Part shown: piece after piece, positions 49,845 through 57,657 of the stretch
Layout of the letters: each line of letters opens with the position of its first letter
Numbering within the stretch: the stretch's first letter is position 1
Source of the DNA: Sporosarcina sp. FSL K6-1508
Lineage (GTDB): Bacteria > Bacillota > Bacilli > Bacillales_A > Planococcaceae
NCBI RefSeq assembly: GCF_038007465.1
Contig: NZ_JBBOXF010000001.1
Span: forward strand, 1,266,501 to 1,330,500
Length of the DNA stretch: 64,000 nucleotides
Direction of reading: 5' to 3'
Notes under the pieces: model-generated
What the model saw: only the letters and a program-made list of their open reading frames with translations
Told to the model about the DNA's origin: nothing
Database searches by the model: none
Made by a program: the position numbers and the translations under genes

Positions 49845-50045
49845 TTAGTTTTTGTTTACGTTTGTAGCTTGAAGACCGCGTTGGCCTTGCTCGATTTCAA
49901 ACGTTACATCTTGGCCTTCTTCAAGAGACTTGAAGCCTTCTCCTTGAATAGCTGAGAAGTGTACGAATACATCGTCTCCGTCTTCGCGTTCGATGAAGCC
50001 AAATCCTTTTTCTGCGTTAAACCATTTCACTTTACCTTGTTCCAT
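49845..50045 (-). CDS. CspA-family cold-shock protein
   Basis: A 66-residue OB-fold protein with intact RNA-binding motifs RNP1 (KGFGFIE) and RNP2 (DVFVHFSAI). It opens with MEQGKVKWFNAEKGFGFIE and ends in QGLRGLQAANV-like residues (here QRGLQATNVNKN). Cold-shock proteins melt RNA structure and couple transcription with translation. CGAGGAGGAA precedes the ATG at 50045, and the in-frame ATG further upstream is rejected. The upstream region is long enough for a cold-responsive leader, but no known box is recognised. Confidence 0.95.
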   Translation of the reverse strand: MEQGKVKWFNAEKGFGFIEREDGDDVFVHFSAIQGEGFKSLEEGQDVTFEIEQGQRGLQATNVNKN

Positions 50046-50203
50046 GTGTGTTTCCTCCTCGTATGCTTTGTGCATACATTGTATTACTATCCTTGCTCAA
50101 GTCTTGAAGCGGTCAAGATTTATTCGAGACCATCATGCCGAACAAAAATAATTCTTCTTTATCATAACAGGGCTACCTGAACAATGCAAGGGAAATGTTT
50201 GAA

Positions 50204-51202
50204 TTAAAAAAACAAATCAAGAACTTGATAAACAATCGCAGCGATTAATGCTGAAATGGGCAATGTGATAATCCATGTGATAACGATCTTTTTAGCGACG
50301 CCCCAATTGACCCCTTTTACACGCTGGGCCGAGCCTACACCCATTATTGCAGAGGAAATTACGTGCGTTGTACTGACGGGTAAGTGGATAAGTGTCGCGC
50401 CGAAAATGATTACTGCGGACGATAAATCAGCCGCAATTCCGTTCACTGGACGAATCTTCATTATTTTACCGCCAACTGTTTTTATGATTTTATAGCCACC
50501 GATTGAAGTTCCGAGACCCATTGCAGTTGCAGCGGCAATCCGAACCCAAAGCTGAATATCATCTGACGTCTGCATTTCTGCAGCGATAAGAGCCATTGTA
50601 ATAATCCCCATGGCTTTTTGCGCGTCATTCGTACCGTGTGTGAACGATTGAAGCGCTGCTGTACCGATTTGCATATAACGGATACGTTTATTTGTCCCAA
50701 ATAAATTCCTGTTTTTCAACACAACTTTAAATATCGACATTACCAGGAAGCCGCCCGCAAGTGCGATGAATGGAGAAATAAGAAGCGCTTGCAGAATTTT
50801 CAAGAATCCACCGTAATTCAAAATACCAAAACCTGCCGCTGAAATGGCAGCCCCAGCGATTGACCCAATTAAAGCGTGAGATGAACTGGAAGGAATTCCG
50901 AAATACCATGTAATCAGATTCCATAAAATTGCAGAAGTAAGTGCTGCCAAGATGACAAGCGATCCGTTTTCAAGAACGAATGGATCGACGATGTCTTTTG
51001 AAATTGTTTTTGCGACACCCGTAAATGTCAGAGCCCCGATGAAGTTCATTGCGGCTGCCATCAAAATAGCAGTCCGCGGCTTCAATGCACGAGTCGAAAC
51101 CGATGTTGCGATAGCATTTGCCGTGTCGTGGAATCCGTTAATGAAATCAAAAGCGAGTGCGAAAACGACGACTAGTATGGTTAGGAGAAGTACTGTATCC
51201 AT
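50204..51202 (-). CDS. pit: Pit-family inorganic phosphate transporter
   Basis: A 332-residue transporter with about ten helices and the two inverted signatures of the family, FDFINGFHDTANAIATSVST near residue 20 and FTHGTNDAQKAMGIITMAL near residue 190. It imports metal-phosphate by proton or sodium symport. The DUF47 gene 11 bp upstream on the same strand is the usual partner and acts as regulator or chaperone. No Pho box is identified. The start is ATG at 51202. Confidence 0.93.
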   Translation of the reverse strand: MDTVLLLTILVVVFALAFDFINGFHDTANAIATSVSTRALKPRTAILMAAAMNFIGALTFTGVAKTISKDIVDPFVLENGSLVILAALTSAILWNLITWYFGIPSSSSHALIGSIAGAAISAAGFGILNYGGFLKILQALLISPFIALAGGFLVMSIFKVVLKNRNLFGTNKRIRYMQIGTAALQSFTHGTNDAQKAMGIITMALIAAEMQTSDDIQLWVRIAAATAMGLGTSIGGYKIIKTVGGKIMKIRPVNGIAADLSSAVIIFGATLIHLPVSTTHVISSAIMGVGSAQRVKGVNWGVAKKIVITWIITLPISALIAAIVYQVLDLFF

Positions 51203-51213
51203 TTAGCTCCCCC

Positions 51214-51834
51214 CTATGCGTTGCGCATAATAATTGTTTCGATTGTGTTGGCGACGTCTTGGCAATAATCCGCGATGTCTTCAAGCTGTTCGTAAATGTC
51301 TTTCAACTGGATAATGCGAATCGGATCTTTTTCATTAATAAAGAGCTGTTTGACGGAAGTACGGAACACTTCATCACAAATCCGTTCGTAATCTTTAATA
51401 AGAACAGCATGATCGTGCATCGCTTCAAGTTTCTTTCTTGCGAGCAACTTCATCGCTTTAACGATTTCATCTGTACTTTTTACAATGTTCTCCATGAACT
51501 TCTGAACGTACTCATCGATTTCGGTTAGGGAGAACATTTCAAGATGTGCAGCAAAGTGTTCGACGCCATCGAGTACATCGTCCATTTTGATGGCCAAATT
51601 CATAATATCTTCCCGTTCGATAGGTGTCATGAATGATTTGTTAAGCTTTATAATGAGATCGTGGATGAGCGCATCACCTTCTGTCTCGTAATTTTTGAGC
51701 TTTATGCTTACTTCTTTTAAGTCGGCAACATTGACTACTTTAAAGTCATTTGCATAATGGACTGCTTCTTGTACAGTTTCAGCAATCGTTAGCAGTGCAG
51801 TGAAAAAAGGATCAGGTTTGCGTTGGCTAAACAT
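51214..51834 (-). CDS. DUF47/PhoU-like partner of Pit
   Basis: A 206-residue all-helical protein of the DUF47 (YkaA/PhoU-like) family. Conserved acidic metal-binding pieces are seen in KNYETEGDALIHDLIIKLN and MTPIEREDIMNLAIKMDDVL, and again in DEVFRTSVKQLF with YEQLEDIADYCQDVAN near the end. Such proteins are encoded beside Pit and are thought to control its activity by binding metal. It is the first gene of a two-gene operon. Confidence 0.92.
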   Translation of the reverse strand: MFSQRKPDPFFTALLTIAETVQEAVHYANDFKVVNVADLKEVSIKLKNYETEGDALIHDLIIKLNKSFMTPIEREDIMNLAIKMDDVLDGVEHFAAHLEMFSLTEIDEYVQKFMENIVKSTDEIVKAMKLLARKKLEAMHDHAVLIKDYERICDEVFRTSVKQLFINEKDPIRIIQLKDIYEQLEDIADYCQDVANTIETIIMRNA

Positions 51835-52065
51835 CGTCGTGCCTCCATCCCATTATGGGGAATTATTTTTTAATAAACTCATCATAGCAAAAAAAAAACG
51901 GGATACATACAAATTTCGACGAAATCTGCACGAAATTTACACAAACTTTACAAACGACATATCTTTATTAGAAAAAGTGACATTTGTCATGAAGGAAAGA
52001 TGACGGAATGTACTCTACACCATACCCTCAACCACAATAAAATTAACATAGGAGGCGAGCGTATC

Positions 52066-52157
52066 TTGAAATTGGAAAAACTGTTTGTTCGTATTAATCG
52101 GAAGAGCTTATTAAGTAGTATCAATCTAGAAATTGCGGCAGGAGAAGTTTTTATCGG
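52066..52157 (+). pseudogene. Remnant start of an ABC transporter ATP-binding gene
   Basis: A TTG at 52066, with GGAGGCGAG before it, opens a frame reading LKLEKLFVRINRKSLLSSI then NLEIAAGEVFIG, which is the start of an ABC ATPase just up to the point where Walker A should follow. The frame then runs out within 10 codons. All of the ATPase core is missing. It is joined directly to the tail of a LuxR-type regulator gene, so this is one side of a deletion junction. Confidence 0.7.
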
Positions 52158-52264
52158 AAGGGACTGTGAGGAATTATTTTTCTGATGTTTTCCAGAAGCT
52201 TCAAGTTAAAAGCCGGACAGAGGCCATTCATATTGCCCGGGAAAACGGTTTAATTGATGTGTAA
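52142..52264 (+). pseudogene. Remnant end of a LuxR-family response regulator gene
   Basis: In another frame, starting at about 52145, the DNA reads KFLSEGTVRNYFSDVFQKL followed by QVKSRTEAIHIARENGLIDV and a TAA at 52262-52264. This is the end of a NarL/LuxR-type HTH domain with the correct spacing of recognition helix and C-terminal helix. There is no receiver or upstream HTH part. It overlaps the end of the ABC ATPase remnant, which fixes the deletion point at about 52140-52157. Confidence 0.75.
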
Positions 52265-52291
52265 TAAATTCGGAAAATAATTTCAAAAAAT

Positions 52292-52317
52292 TGAAACTTC
52301 TGGAGTCGTTGACCGTA
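52292..52317 (+). promoter_or_regulatory. Sigma-W-type promoter of yuaF-floT
   Basis: TGAAAC (52292-52297), a 16-bp spacer, and CGTA (52314-52317) match the known sigma-W consensus exactly. The Bacillus subtilis yuaF-floT operon is likewise under sigma-W, giving independent support. Confidence 0.88.
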
Positions 52318-52359
52318 TATATAGGTGAGACAAAAAAGGGTGGAAGCGGAGGTGCTGAA

Positions 52360-52893
52360 ATGGAGCTGTTCGGGATACCGATTGTGCAAGTATATTTAGT
52401 CGGGCTAATCATCGCCGGTCTTGCGACGTTATTGTATATCTTTTTTAGTGATATGGCGGAAGGAGTCGGAGATGCCAGTCCGTTCTTAGATCCGGCAGTC
52501 ATACTCGCATTCATAACATTTATGGCGGCTTGTGGTTATATATTGGAATTGGTAACGACATGGAGTAGTGGGATCATTTTAGTAATTGCACTTGTCACTG
52601 CTTTTGTACTCGATTTTCTATTATACTTATTTGTTCTTCTCCCATTGAGATCGGCAGAAGTATCGCTATCTTATACGGACGAGTCGCTGATGGGCAGGGT
52701 TGGAAAAGTGATTGTGCCTGTTCCGGTCGACGGTTTCGGTGAAATTGTCATCGAATCGGTGAATGGATTGATTTCTAAAAGAGCGGCAGGATACGAGAAT
52801 GCAGCAATTGAGTATGGAAAAGAAGTATTAATCATCGAAGTGAAAGAGGGGACATTCATCGTTAAGGAGTATGAACCATTCCGCTTCAAATAA
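52360..52893 (+). CDS. yuaF: NfeD-like membrane protein (YuaF)
   Basis: A 177-residue protein with three or four N-terminal helices and a C-terminal OB-like NfeD domain from about residue 105 (LMGRVGKVIVPVPVDGFGEI, then EVLIIEVKEGTFIVKEYEP). GGAGGTG at 52348-52354 fits the ATG at 52360; the longer frame would begin inside the promoter. YuaF works with the flotillin FloT encoded 18 bp downstream in membrane microdomains and stress protection. A perfect sigma-W promoter lies 43 bp upstream. Confidence 0.9.
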   Translation: MELFGIPIVQVYLVGLIIAGLATLLYIFFSDMAEGVGDASPFLDPAVILAFITFMAACGYILELVTTWSSGIILVIALVTAFVLDFLLYLFVLLPLRSAEVSLSYTDESLMGRVGKVIVPVPVDGFGEIVIESVNGLISKRAAGYENAAIEYGKEVLIIEVKEGTFIVKEYEPFRFK

Positions 52894-52911
52894 AAAAAGG
52901 GGGAAAAACAG

Positions 52912-54474
52912 ATGGAGATTTGGATTGCACTTGGAGTAGTCGCGTTTGTTATACTGGCAGTTGTTTTGGTCTACGTTACAAAGTACCGTACAGTAGGTCC
53001 GGACGAAGCACTAATCGTGACAGGGAGTTATCTTGGAACTAAAAATGTACATACGGATGATTCCGGAAATCGCATTAAAATCATCCGCGGCGGCGGGACG
53101 TTCCTATTGCCGGTATTCCAGCAAGCAGCACCGCTTAGCCTATTATCTAGTAAACTCGAGGTGACGACTCCCGAAGTATACACGGAGCAAGGTGTTCCAG
53201 TTATGGCAGATGGAACGGCAATCATTAAAATCGGCGGTTCAATTTCAGAGATTGCAACAGCTGCCGAGCAGTTTTTAGGGAAAACAAAAGCTGACCGTGA
53301 AAACGAAGCGAAAGAAGTGCTGGAAGGTCATCTGCGTTCGATTTTGGGCTCGATGACAGTGGAAGAAATCTACAAAAACCGAGACAAATTTTCTCAAGAA
53401 GTACAGCGAGTTGCTTCACAGGACCTTGCAAAAATGGGACTCATCATCGTTTCATTTACGATAAAAGATGTGCGTGATAAAAACGGCTACCTCGATTCGC
53501 TCGGGAAACCTCGTATTGCACAAGTAAAGCGAGATGCAGATATTGCAATGGTGGAAGCAGAGAAAGAAACACGTATTAAAAATGCGGAAGCCTCTAAAGA
53601 AGCACAAAAAGCAGAAATTGAACGTGCAACAGAGATTGCGGAAGCTGAAAAAGAAAACCTATTGAAAGTCGCGGATTACCGACGCGAGCAGGACGTCGCG
53701 AAAGCGCGTGCTGACCAAGCGTACGAACTTCAAACGGCCGTTTCCAAACAGGAAGTTATGGAGCAAGAAATGCAAGTTCGAATCATTGAACGTCAGAAGC
53801 AAATTGAACTTGAAGAGAAAGAGATTTTACGTCGCGAGAAACAATATGATTCTGAAGTTAAGAAGAAAGCCGACGCGGATCGCTATGCAGTTGAGCAAAA
53901 TGCAGAAGCTGAAAAGTCCAAGCAAATTACAGAAGCAGATGCTGAAAAATACCGCATTGAAGCACGAGCGTTTGCCGATGCAGAAAAAGTCCGTCTCGAC
54001 GGGCAGGCAAAAGCCGATTCTCAGCGTGCACAAGGGGAATCTGAAGCAGACATCATCCGTCTGAAAGGTCTTGCTGAAGCAGAAGCGAAACGTAAAATTG
54101 CCGAAGCATTCGAACAGTACGGGCAAGCTGCTATGCTGGATATGATTGTCCATATGATTCCGGAATATGCGAAACAAATCGCAAGCCCGCTTGCGAATAT
54201 CGATAAGATCACTGTTGTCGATACAGGAAGCGGTGAAGGCGGCGGCGCCAATAAAGTGACGTCGTATGCAACTAATCTAATGGCGACATTGCAAGAGTCA
54301 TTGAAAGCAACATCAGGTATCGACGTCAAGGAAATGCTTGAGAACTATACGGGGAAAGGTAACATCCGTCCAAGTATTGACCAACTGGCGAACGAAGTGA
54401 AAGCCGCAAATACAAAGCAACCCGCTCAGCAACAGATTTCGAGAAAAGAAGAAGCAGCCGACAAAGCTGAATAA
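52912..54474 (+). CDS. floT: Flotillin
   Basis: A 520-residue SPFH protein. An N-terminal membrane anchor (WIALGVVAFVILAVVLVYVT) is followed by the SPFH/band-7 domain to about residue 200. A long Ala/Glu/Lys-rich coiled coil (about 205-400, many EAEK and AEAE repeats) follows, and then a C-terminal assembly part. FloT organises lipid rafts and is under sigma-W in Bacillus. GGGGG lies just before the ATG. It follows yuaF as one operon and is closed by a terminator. Confidence 0.95.
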   Translation: MEIWIALGVVAFVILAVVLVYVTKYRTVGPDEALIVTGSYLGTKNVHTDDSGNRIKIIRGGGTFLLPVFQQAAPLSLLSSKLEVTTPEVYTEQGVPVMADGTAIIKIGGSISEIATAAEQFLGKTKADRENEAKEVLEGHLRSILGSMTVEEIYKNRDKFSQEVQRVASQDLAKMGLIIVSFTIKDVRDKNGYLDSLGKPRIAQVKRDADIAMVEAEKETRIKNAEASKEAQKAEIERATEIAEAEKENLLKVADYRREQDVAKARADQAYELQTAVSKQEVMEQEMQVRIIERQKQIELEEKEILRREKQYDSEVKKKADADRYAVEQNAEAEKSKQITEADAEKYRIEARAFADAEKVRLDGQAKADSQRAQGESEADIIRLKGLAEAEAKRKIAEAFEQYGQAAMLDMIVHMIPEYAKQIASPLANIDKITVVDTGSGEGGGANKVTSYATNLMATLQESLKATSGIDVKEMLENYTGKGNIRPSIDQLANEVKAANTKQPAQQQISRKEEAADKAE

Positions 54475-54483
54475 GTTTAATAG

Positions 54484-54523
54484 AAGAGAGTCCAGCCGCA
54501 ATTATGCGTGTTGGGCTCTTCTT
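54484..54523 (+). terminator. Intrinsic terminator after floT
   Basis: AGAGTCCAG and TTGGGCTCTT form the stem with a loose upper part, followed by CTTTAT. It is weaker than most terminators here. Confidence 0.6.
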
Positions 54524-54546
54524 TATGTGGAGAAAATCGATGCGAG

Positions 54547-54705
54547 CGTCCCTATCAGCTTCGTAACCGATCATATCCCGCGGCCGAGCGACCCTTTCCA
54601 CCCTACTATCGATCATAAACACCGCACGACCGCTCCTATCCGCTTCCCCACCGCTCATAACCACCGAATCACCGCTCATAAACTCCCGCTGACCGATCAT
54701 ATCCC
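54547..54705. repeat. 21-bp-phased intergenic array, TCATAA/TCCTATC type (8 units)
   Basis: Cores start at 54550, 571, 592, 613, 634, 655, 676 and 697, every step exactly 21 bp. They read CCCTATC, TCATATC, CCCTTTC, TCATAAA, TCCTATC, TCATAAC, TCATAAA and TCATATC, usually after CCGAT or CCGCT. The array is C-rich on this strand, unlike the flanking sequence. It lies between floT and a MacB-type operon. Confidence 0.8.
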
Positions 54706-54810
54706 AATAACAATCTCAATATCTTAAGAAATTCTTCATTTCTATCCTCACAAACCCTTAAGAATCTCCCCTTACAATGAAGGAAGTAAAGAAAGTTGGA
54801 GGGGACTCAC

Positions 54811-55509
54811 ATGATTAATGTAAGAAATTTAAATCATTCATTCAAAATCGGCAAAAAAGGTAAAGAGAAGCGTGTACCTGTGCTAAAAGGATTGACGTTC
54901 GATGTTGCAGATGGTGAAATCGTTTCGATTGTTGGTAAGAGTGGTTCGGGCAAATCGACACTACTTCATATTATGGCAGGATTCTTGACGCCGGAAAGCG
55001 GAGAAATCAGCGTACAAGGTATACAGACATCTTCATTCAGTGAAGTGGAAAGTGCGAAGTTCCGTCTGGATCATTTCGGCTTCGTTTTCCAAAACTTTCA
55101 GCTGATGCCTGGATTGACAGCATTTGAAAATGTAGAACTGCCGCTGACCTTGAAAGGGATTAACAAAAGCGAGCGACAAAAGAAGGTAAAAGATCTGATG
55201 CAGAACGTTGGACTCACGGACGTGCAAGACCATTATCCGAATGAATTATCCGGAGGCCAGCAACAACGTGTCAGCATTGCACGTGCACTTATCACGGATC
55301 CGCCCATCATTTTTGCTGATGAACCGACAGGCAGTCTCGACTCGGAAACAGAACAGGACGTTCTTTTGCTAATTCAGTCGCTCAACAAAGCACGCGGTAT
55401 CACATTCGTCATCATTACACACGACGATGAAGTGGCACAAACAGCGGATCGTGTATATAGAATGCACGATGGCGTATTAACAGAAGGCGGTGCTCAGCAT
55501 GCAATTTAA
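54811..55509 (+). CDS. MacB/LolD-type ABC transporter ATP-binding protein
   Basis: A 232-residue ATPase with Walker A IVGKSGSGKSTLLHIMAGFL near residue 42, Q-loop FVFQNFQLMPGLTAFENVE, signature ELSGGQQQRVSIARALI, Walker B IIFADEPTGSLDS and the H-loop ITHDDEVAQ. This is the group paired with FtsX-like permeases (YtrE, YxdL, MacB). GGAGGGG fits the ATG at 54811. The permease gene overlaps its end by 11 bp. Two CTTAAGAA words at about 54723 and 54749, upstream, might bind a regulator. Confidence 0.92.
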   Translation: MINVRNLNHSFKIGKKGKEKRVPVLKGLTFDVADGEIVSIVGKSGSGKSTLLHIMAGFLTPESGEISVQGIQTSSFSEVESAKFRLDHFGFVFQNFQLMPGLTAFENVELPLTLKGINKSERQKKVKDLMQNVGLTDVQDHYPNELSGGQQQRVSIARALITDPPIIFADEPTGSLDSETEQDVLLLIQSLNKARGITFVIITHDDEVAQTADRVYRMHDGVLTEGGAQHAI

Positions 55510-56785
55510 AGACCAGATCAGTTTCGTACGGCAACATATCAAGAAAAACAAAATGCGAGTTTTTATGACCGTACTTGCAGCAACGATGGGAACGGCATTC
55601 TTAATTGTACTCGCGTCAGTCGGATTCGGCTTGCATGAAACGATTCGGGGAGAAATCTTATCGAACCGACTTGTGACACAAATTGAGGTGTACTCAAGTG
55701 AGATGGATGATGAGAAAGTTGTAGAGCTGAAGAAACGGGATCATGTTAAAGCAGTTGTATTCCGTCAAAACTTAGGGGCAGAACAGCAATCTTCAATCGG
55801 GGAGTTCACAGGGAATAGTCAGCTCATTGTGACGGATTTTACAGAAGAAAAGAAAGCGAATTTCGAGCTTCAGGAGGGACGTTTACCTGAAAAAGTAAAC
55901 GAAGTCGTTGTGGGAAGCAACTTCGCGGATACCTTAATGAATCAACAAGGTGAAAATGAAGAGGGTGAATTTACTACGTATGACGGAAAATTGATTGGTG
56001 AACAGTTCAGTTATCAAATCAGTAATGACGAAGGTGAAATGATCGAAGAAAAAATGCAACTTACAATAGTTGGTGTTGGAAAGAAACCCGCGAAAGATTG
56101 GGAGCAGGATCAAAAAATATATGCAGATGCTACTATCATTCTAGAATTGGAAAAAATCTATTATGCGCATGTAGAGAAACCCGTAGAAGAGAATGCCGAT
56201 GAAAATCCATTGTTTTATGGCAATGTAAATGTCTATGCGGATAAATTAGAAAACGTCAAAGCAATTTCCACAGCATTGAAAGACGATGGATACAGCGTGT
56301 ACTCGATATCAGAAGAACTGGACCAGTTAGACGTCTTCTTCCTAGCGTTGAAAGCAGGACTTGTATTTGTTGGTACAATCGCCATCTTAATTGCCTCTAT
56401 CGGGATTTTCAACACGATGACAATGGCTGTGACAGAGCGTACGCGTGAAATTGGAGTAATGAAAGCAATCGGTGCTAATCCGAAATTAATCCAGCGACTA
56501 TTCTTAATGGAAAGTGCATGGATTGGAATTATTGGAACGGTTCTTGCGGTCATTATCTCTTATGGAGTGAGCATTGTCTCAAATTACGTATTGCCGATAA
56601 TAGTTACAGCAGCACTGGGTGAAGAGGATTTTGGAGATATGACTGTCACGTTCTCCGTCATTCCATGGCAGCTTGTTGTTATCGCTTCCACCATCAGTAT
56701 TGGCGTTGCGATGATCTCTGGATGGCGTCCAGCACGTAAAGCAACGAAAATCGATGTCATCAATGCGTTAAGGCAAGAGCTTTAA
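55499..56785 (+). CDS. MacB/FtsX-type ABC transporter permease
   Basis: A 428-residue permease. One N-terminal helix (FMTVLAATMGTAFLIVLASV) is followed by a large outside domain of about 240 residues, then three C-terminal helices with the FtsX motif IGIFNTMTMAVTERTREIGV near residue 305 and GWRPARKATKIDVINALRQE at the end. Such mechanotransmission-type permeases export peptides or lipoproteins or sense antimicrobial peptides. The ATG at 55499 overlaps the ATPase stop; a GTG at 55490 is less well placed. No two-component genes are adjacent. Confidence 0.9.
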   Translation: MQFKDQISFVRQHIKKNKMRVFMTVLAATMGTAFLIVLASVGFGLHETIRGEILSNRLVTQIEVYSSEMDDEKVVELKKRDHVKAVVFRQNLGAEQQSSIGEFTGNSQLIVTDFTEEKKANFELQEGRLPEKVNEVVVGSNFADTLMNQQGENEEGEFTTYDGKLIGEQFSYQISNDEGEMIEEKMQLTIVGVGKKPAKDWEQDQKIYADATIILELEKIYYAHVEKPVEENADENPLFYGNVNVYADKLENVKAISTALKDDGYSVYSISEELDQLDVFFLALKAGLVFVGTIAILIASIGIFNTMTMAVTERTREIGVMKAIGANPKLIQRLFLMESAWIGIIGTVLAVIISYGVSIVSNYVLPIIVTAALGEEDFGDMTVTFSVIPWQLVVIASTISIGVAMISGWRPARKATKIDVINALRQEL

Positions 56786-56880
56786 TCGCCATCGTTTTAC
56801 AACATTCGGGAAAAAGTATATGAAACTCGAATGCGACTTGTTATAATATAAATATTCAGACAATAGCGGACAGAGGAAGA

Positions 56881-57051
56881 ATGGGCCCCATGAAGTCCCA
56901 AGCAATCGAAGGTGCAAAAATCATGCGTGCGCATTCTGTAGTCTGGTTGAAAGATGTTGCCTTTATTGTTGAACAATATCATGAGAGGTACGATGGGAAA
57001 GGGTATCCGAACGGTCTCAAAGCCGGAAAAGGTACCCAGTTCAATCCCTAA
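56881..57051 (+). pseudogene. HD-GYP domain gene remnant
   Basis: A 56-codon frame reads GAKIMRAHSVVWLKDVAFIV and then EQYHERYDGKGYPNGLKAG. This is the diagnostic second half of an HD-GYP cyclic-di-GMP phosphodiesterase motif, with the second metal histidine and the GYP triad. The HD dyad and everything upstream are gone, and the frame stops soon after GYP. It is most likely a fossil of a deleted gene; a short real peptide is much less likely. Confidence 0.7.
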
Positions 57052-57092
57052 ATTGAAGGGCAACCAATTCGATTGGAAATAAAGGATAGGGG

Positions 57093-57117
57093 AAGGCCCG
57101 GGCAACCGGGTCTTTTC
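57093..57117 (+). terminator. Intrinsic terminator after the HD-GYP remnant
   Basis: AGGCCCGG and CCGGGTCT form a stem over GCAA, followed by TTTTCT. It is possibly the original terminator of the lost gene. Confidence 0.7.
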
Positions 57118-57159
57118 TATATACTAAAAATATAGAAGGAATACATAGGGGGAAATCCA

Positions 57160-57624
57160 ATGGACTATATTCAATCGATGCGGATAATGATTGGACAGAA
57201 ACCGCTCTTAACAGTTGGCTGCGGCGTCATACTAACTAATGGGGGCAAAGTATTGCTACAACATCGTACAGATGAAGACAATTGGTGTATTCCGGGTGGC
57301 GTGATGGAGCTCGGGGAAACGTTTGAAGAAACAGCAAGACGGGAGACATATGAAGAGACTGGATTAACGGTAGGAGAGCTTCAGTTGTTCGGACTATACT
57401 CCGGAGAGTCATGTTATGTGGCTTATCCGAACGGTGATCAGGTGTACAGTGTGCAAGTTATTTTTCATTCAGAGACCTATTGGGGTGAACTGCAACAGAG
57501 GGGGACAGAAAGCAAAGCACATCGTTTCTTCGGCAGAGATGAATTACCAGGAAACTTGAATCCTCGGCAAAAAGCATTCATCCAAGACTGGGCGGATGAA
57601 AAAAAGGTGCCAATCATGCGATAA
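57160..57624 (+). CDS. Nudix hydrolase (ADP-ribose pyrophosphatase-like)
   Basis: A 154-residue protein with a full Nudix box around residues 45-67 (GGVMELGETFEETARRET then YEETGL). The opening YIQSMRIMIGQKPLLTVG is typical of a Bacillales group that is often called MutT-like. AGGGGGA precedes the ATG. The next gene, fumarase, starts 33 bp later on the same strand. The nucleotide substrate cannot be fixed. Confidence 0.88.
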   Translation: MDYIQSMRIMIGQKPLLTVGCGVILTNGGKVLLQHRTDEDNWCIPGGVMELGETFEETARRETYEETGLTVGELQLFGLYSGESCYVAYPNGDQVYSVQVIFHSETYWGELQQRGTESKAHRFFGRDELPGNLNPRQKAFIQDWADEKKVPIMR

Positions 57625-57657
57625 TGGGAATACTTACAATTGAAAGAGGGATGAATG

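Noticed and set aside
56797..57105. Minus-strand 102-codon frame after the MacB-type permease
   Set aside because: It is the shadow of the HD-GYP remnant on the plus strand and shows no ribosome site.
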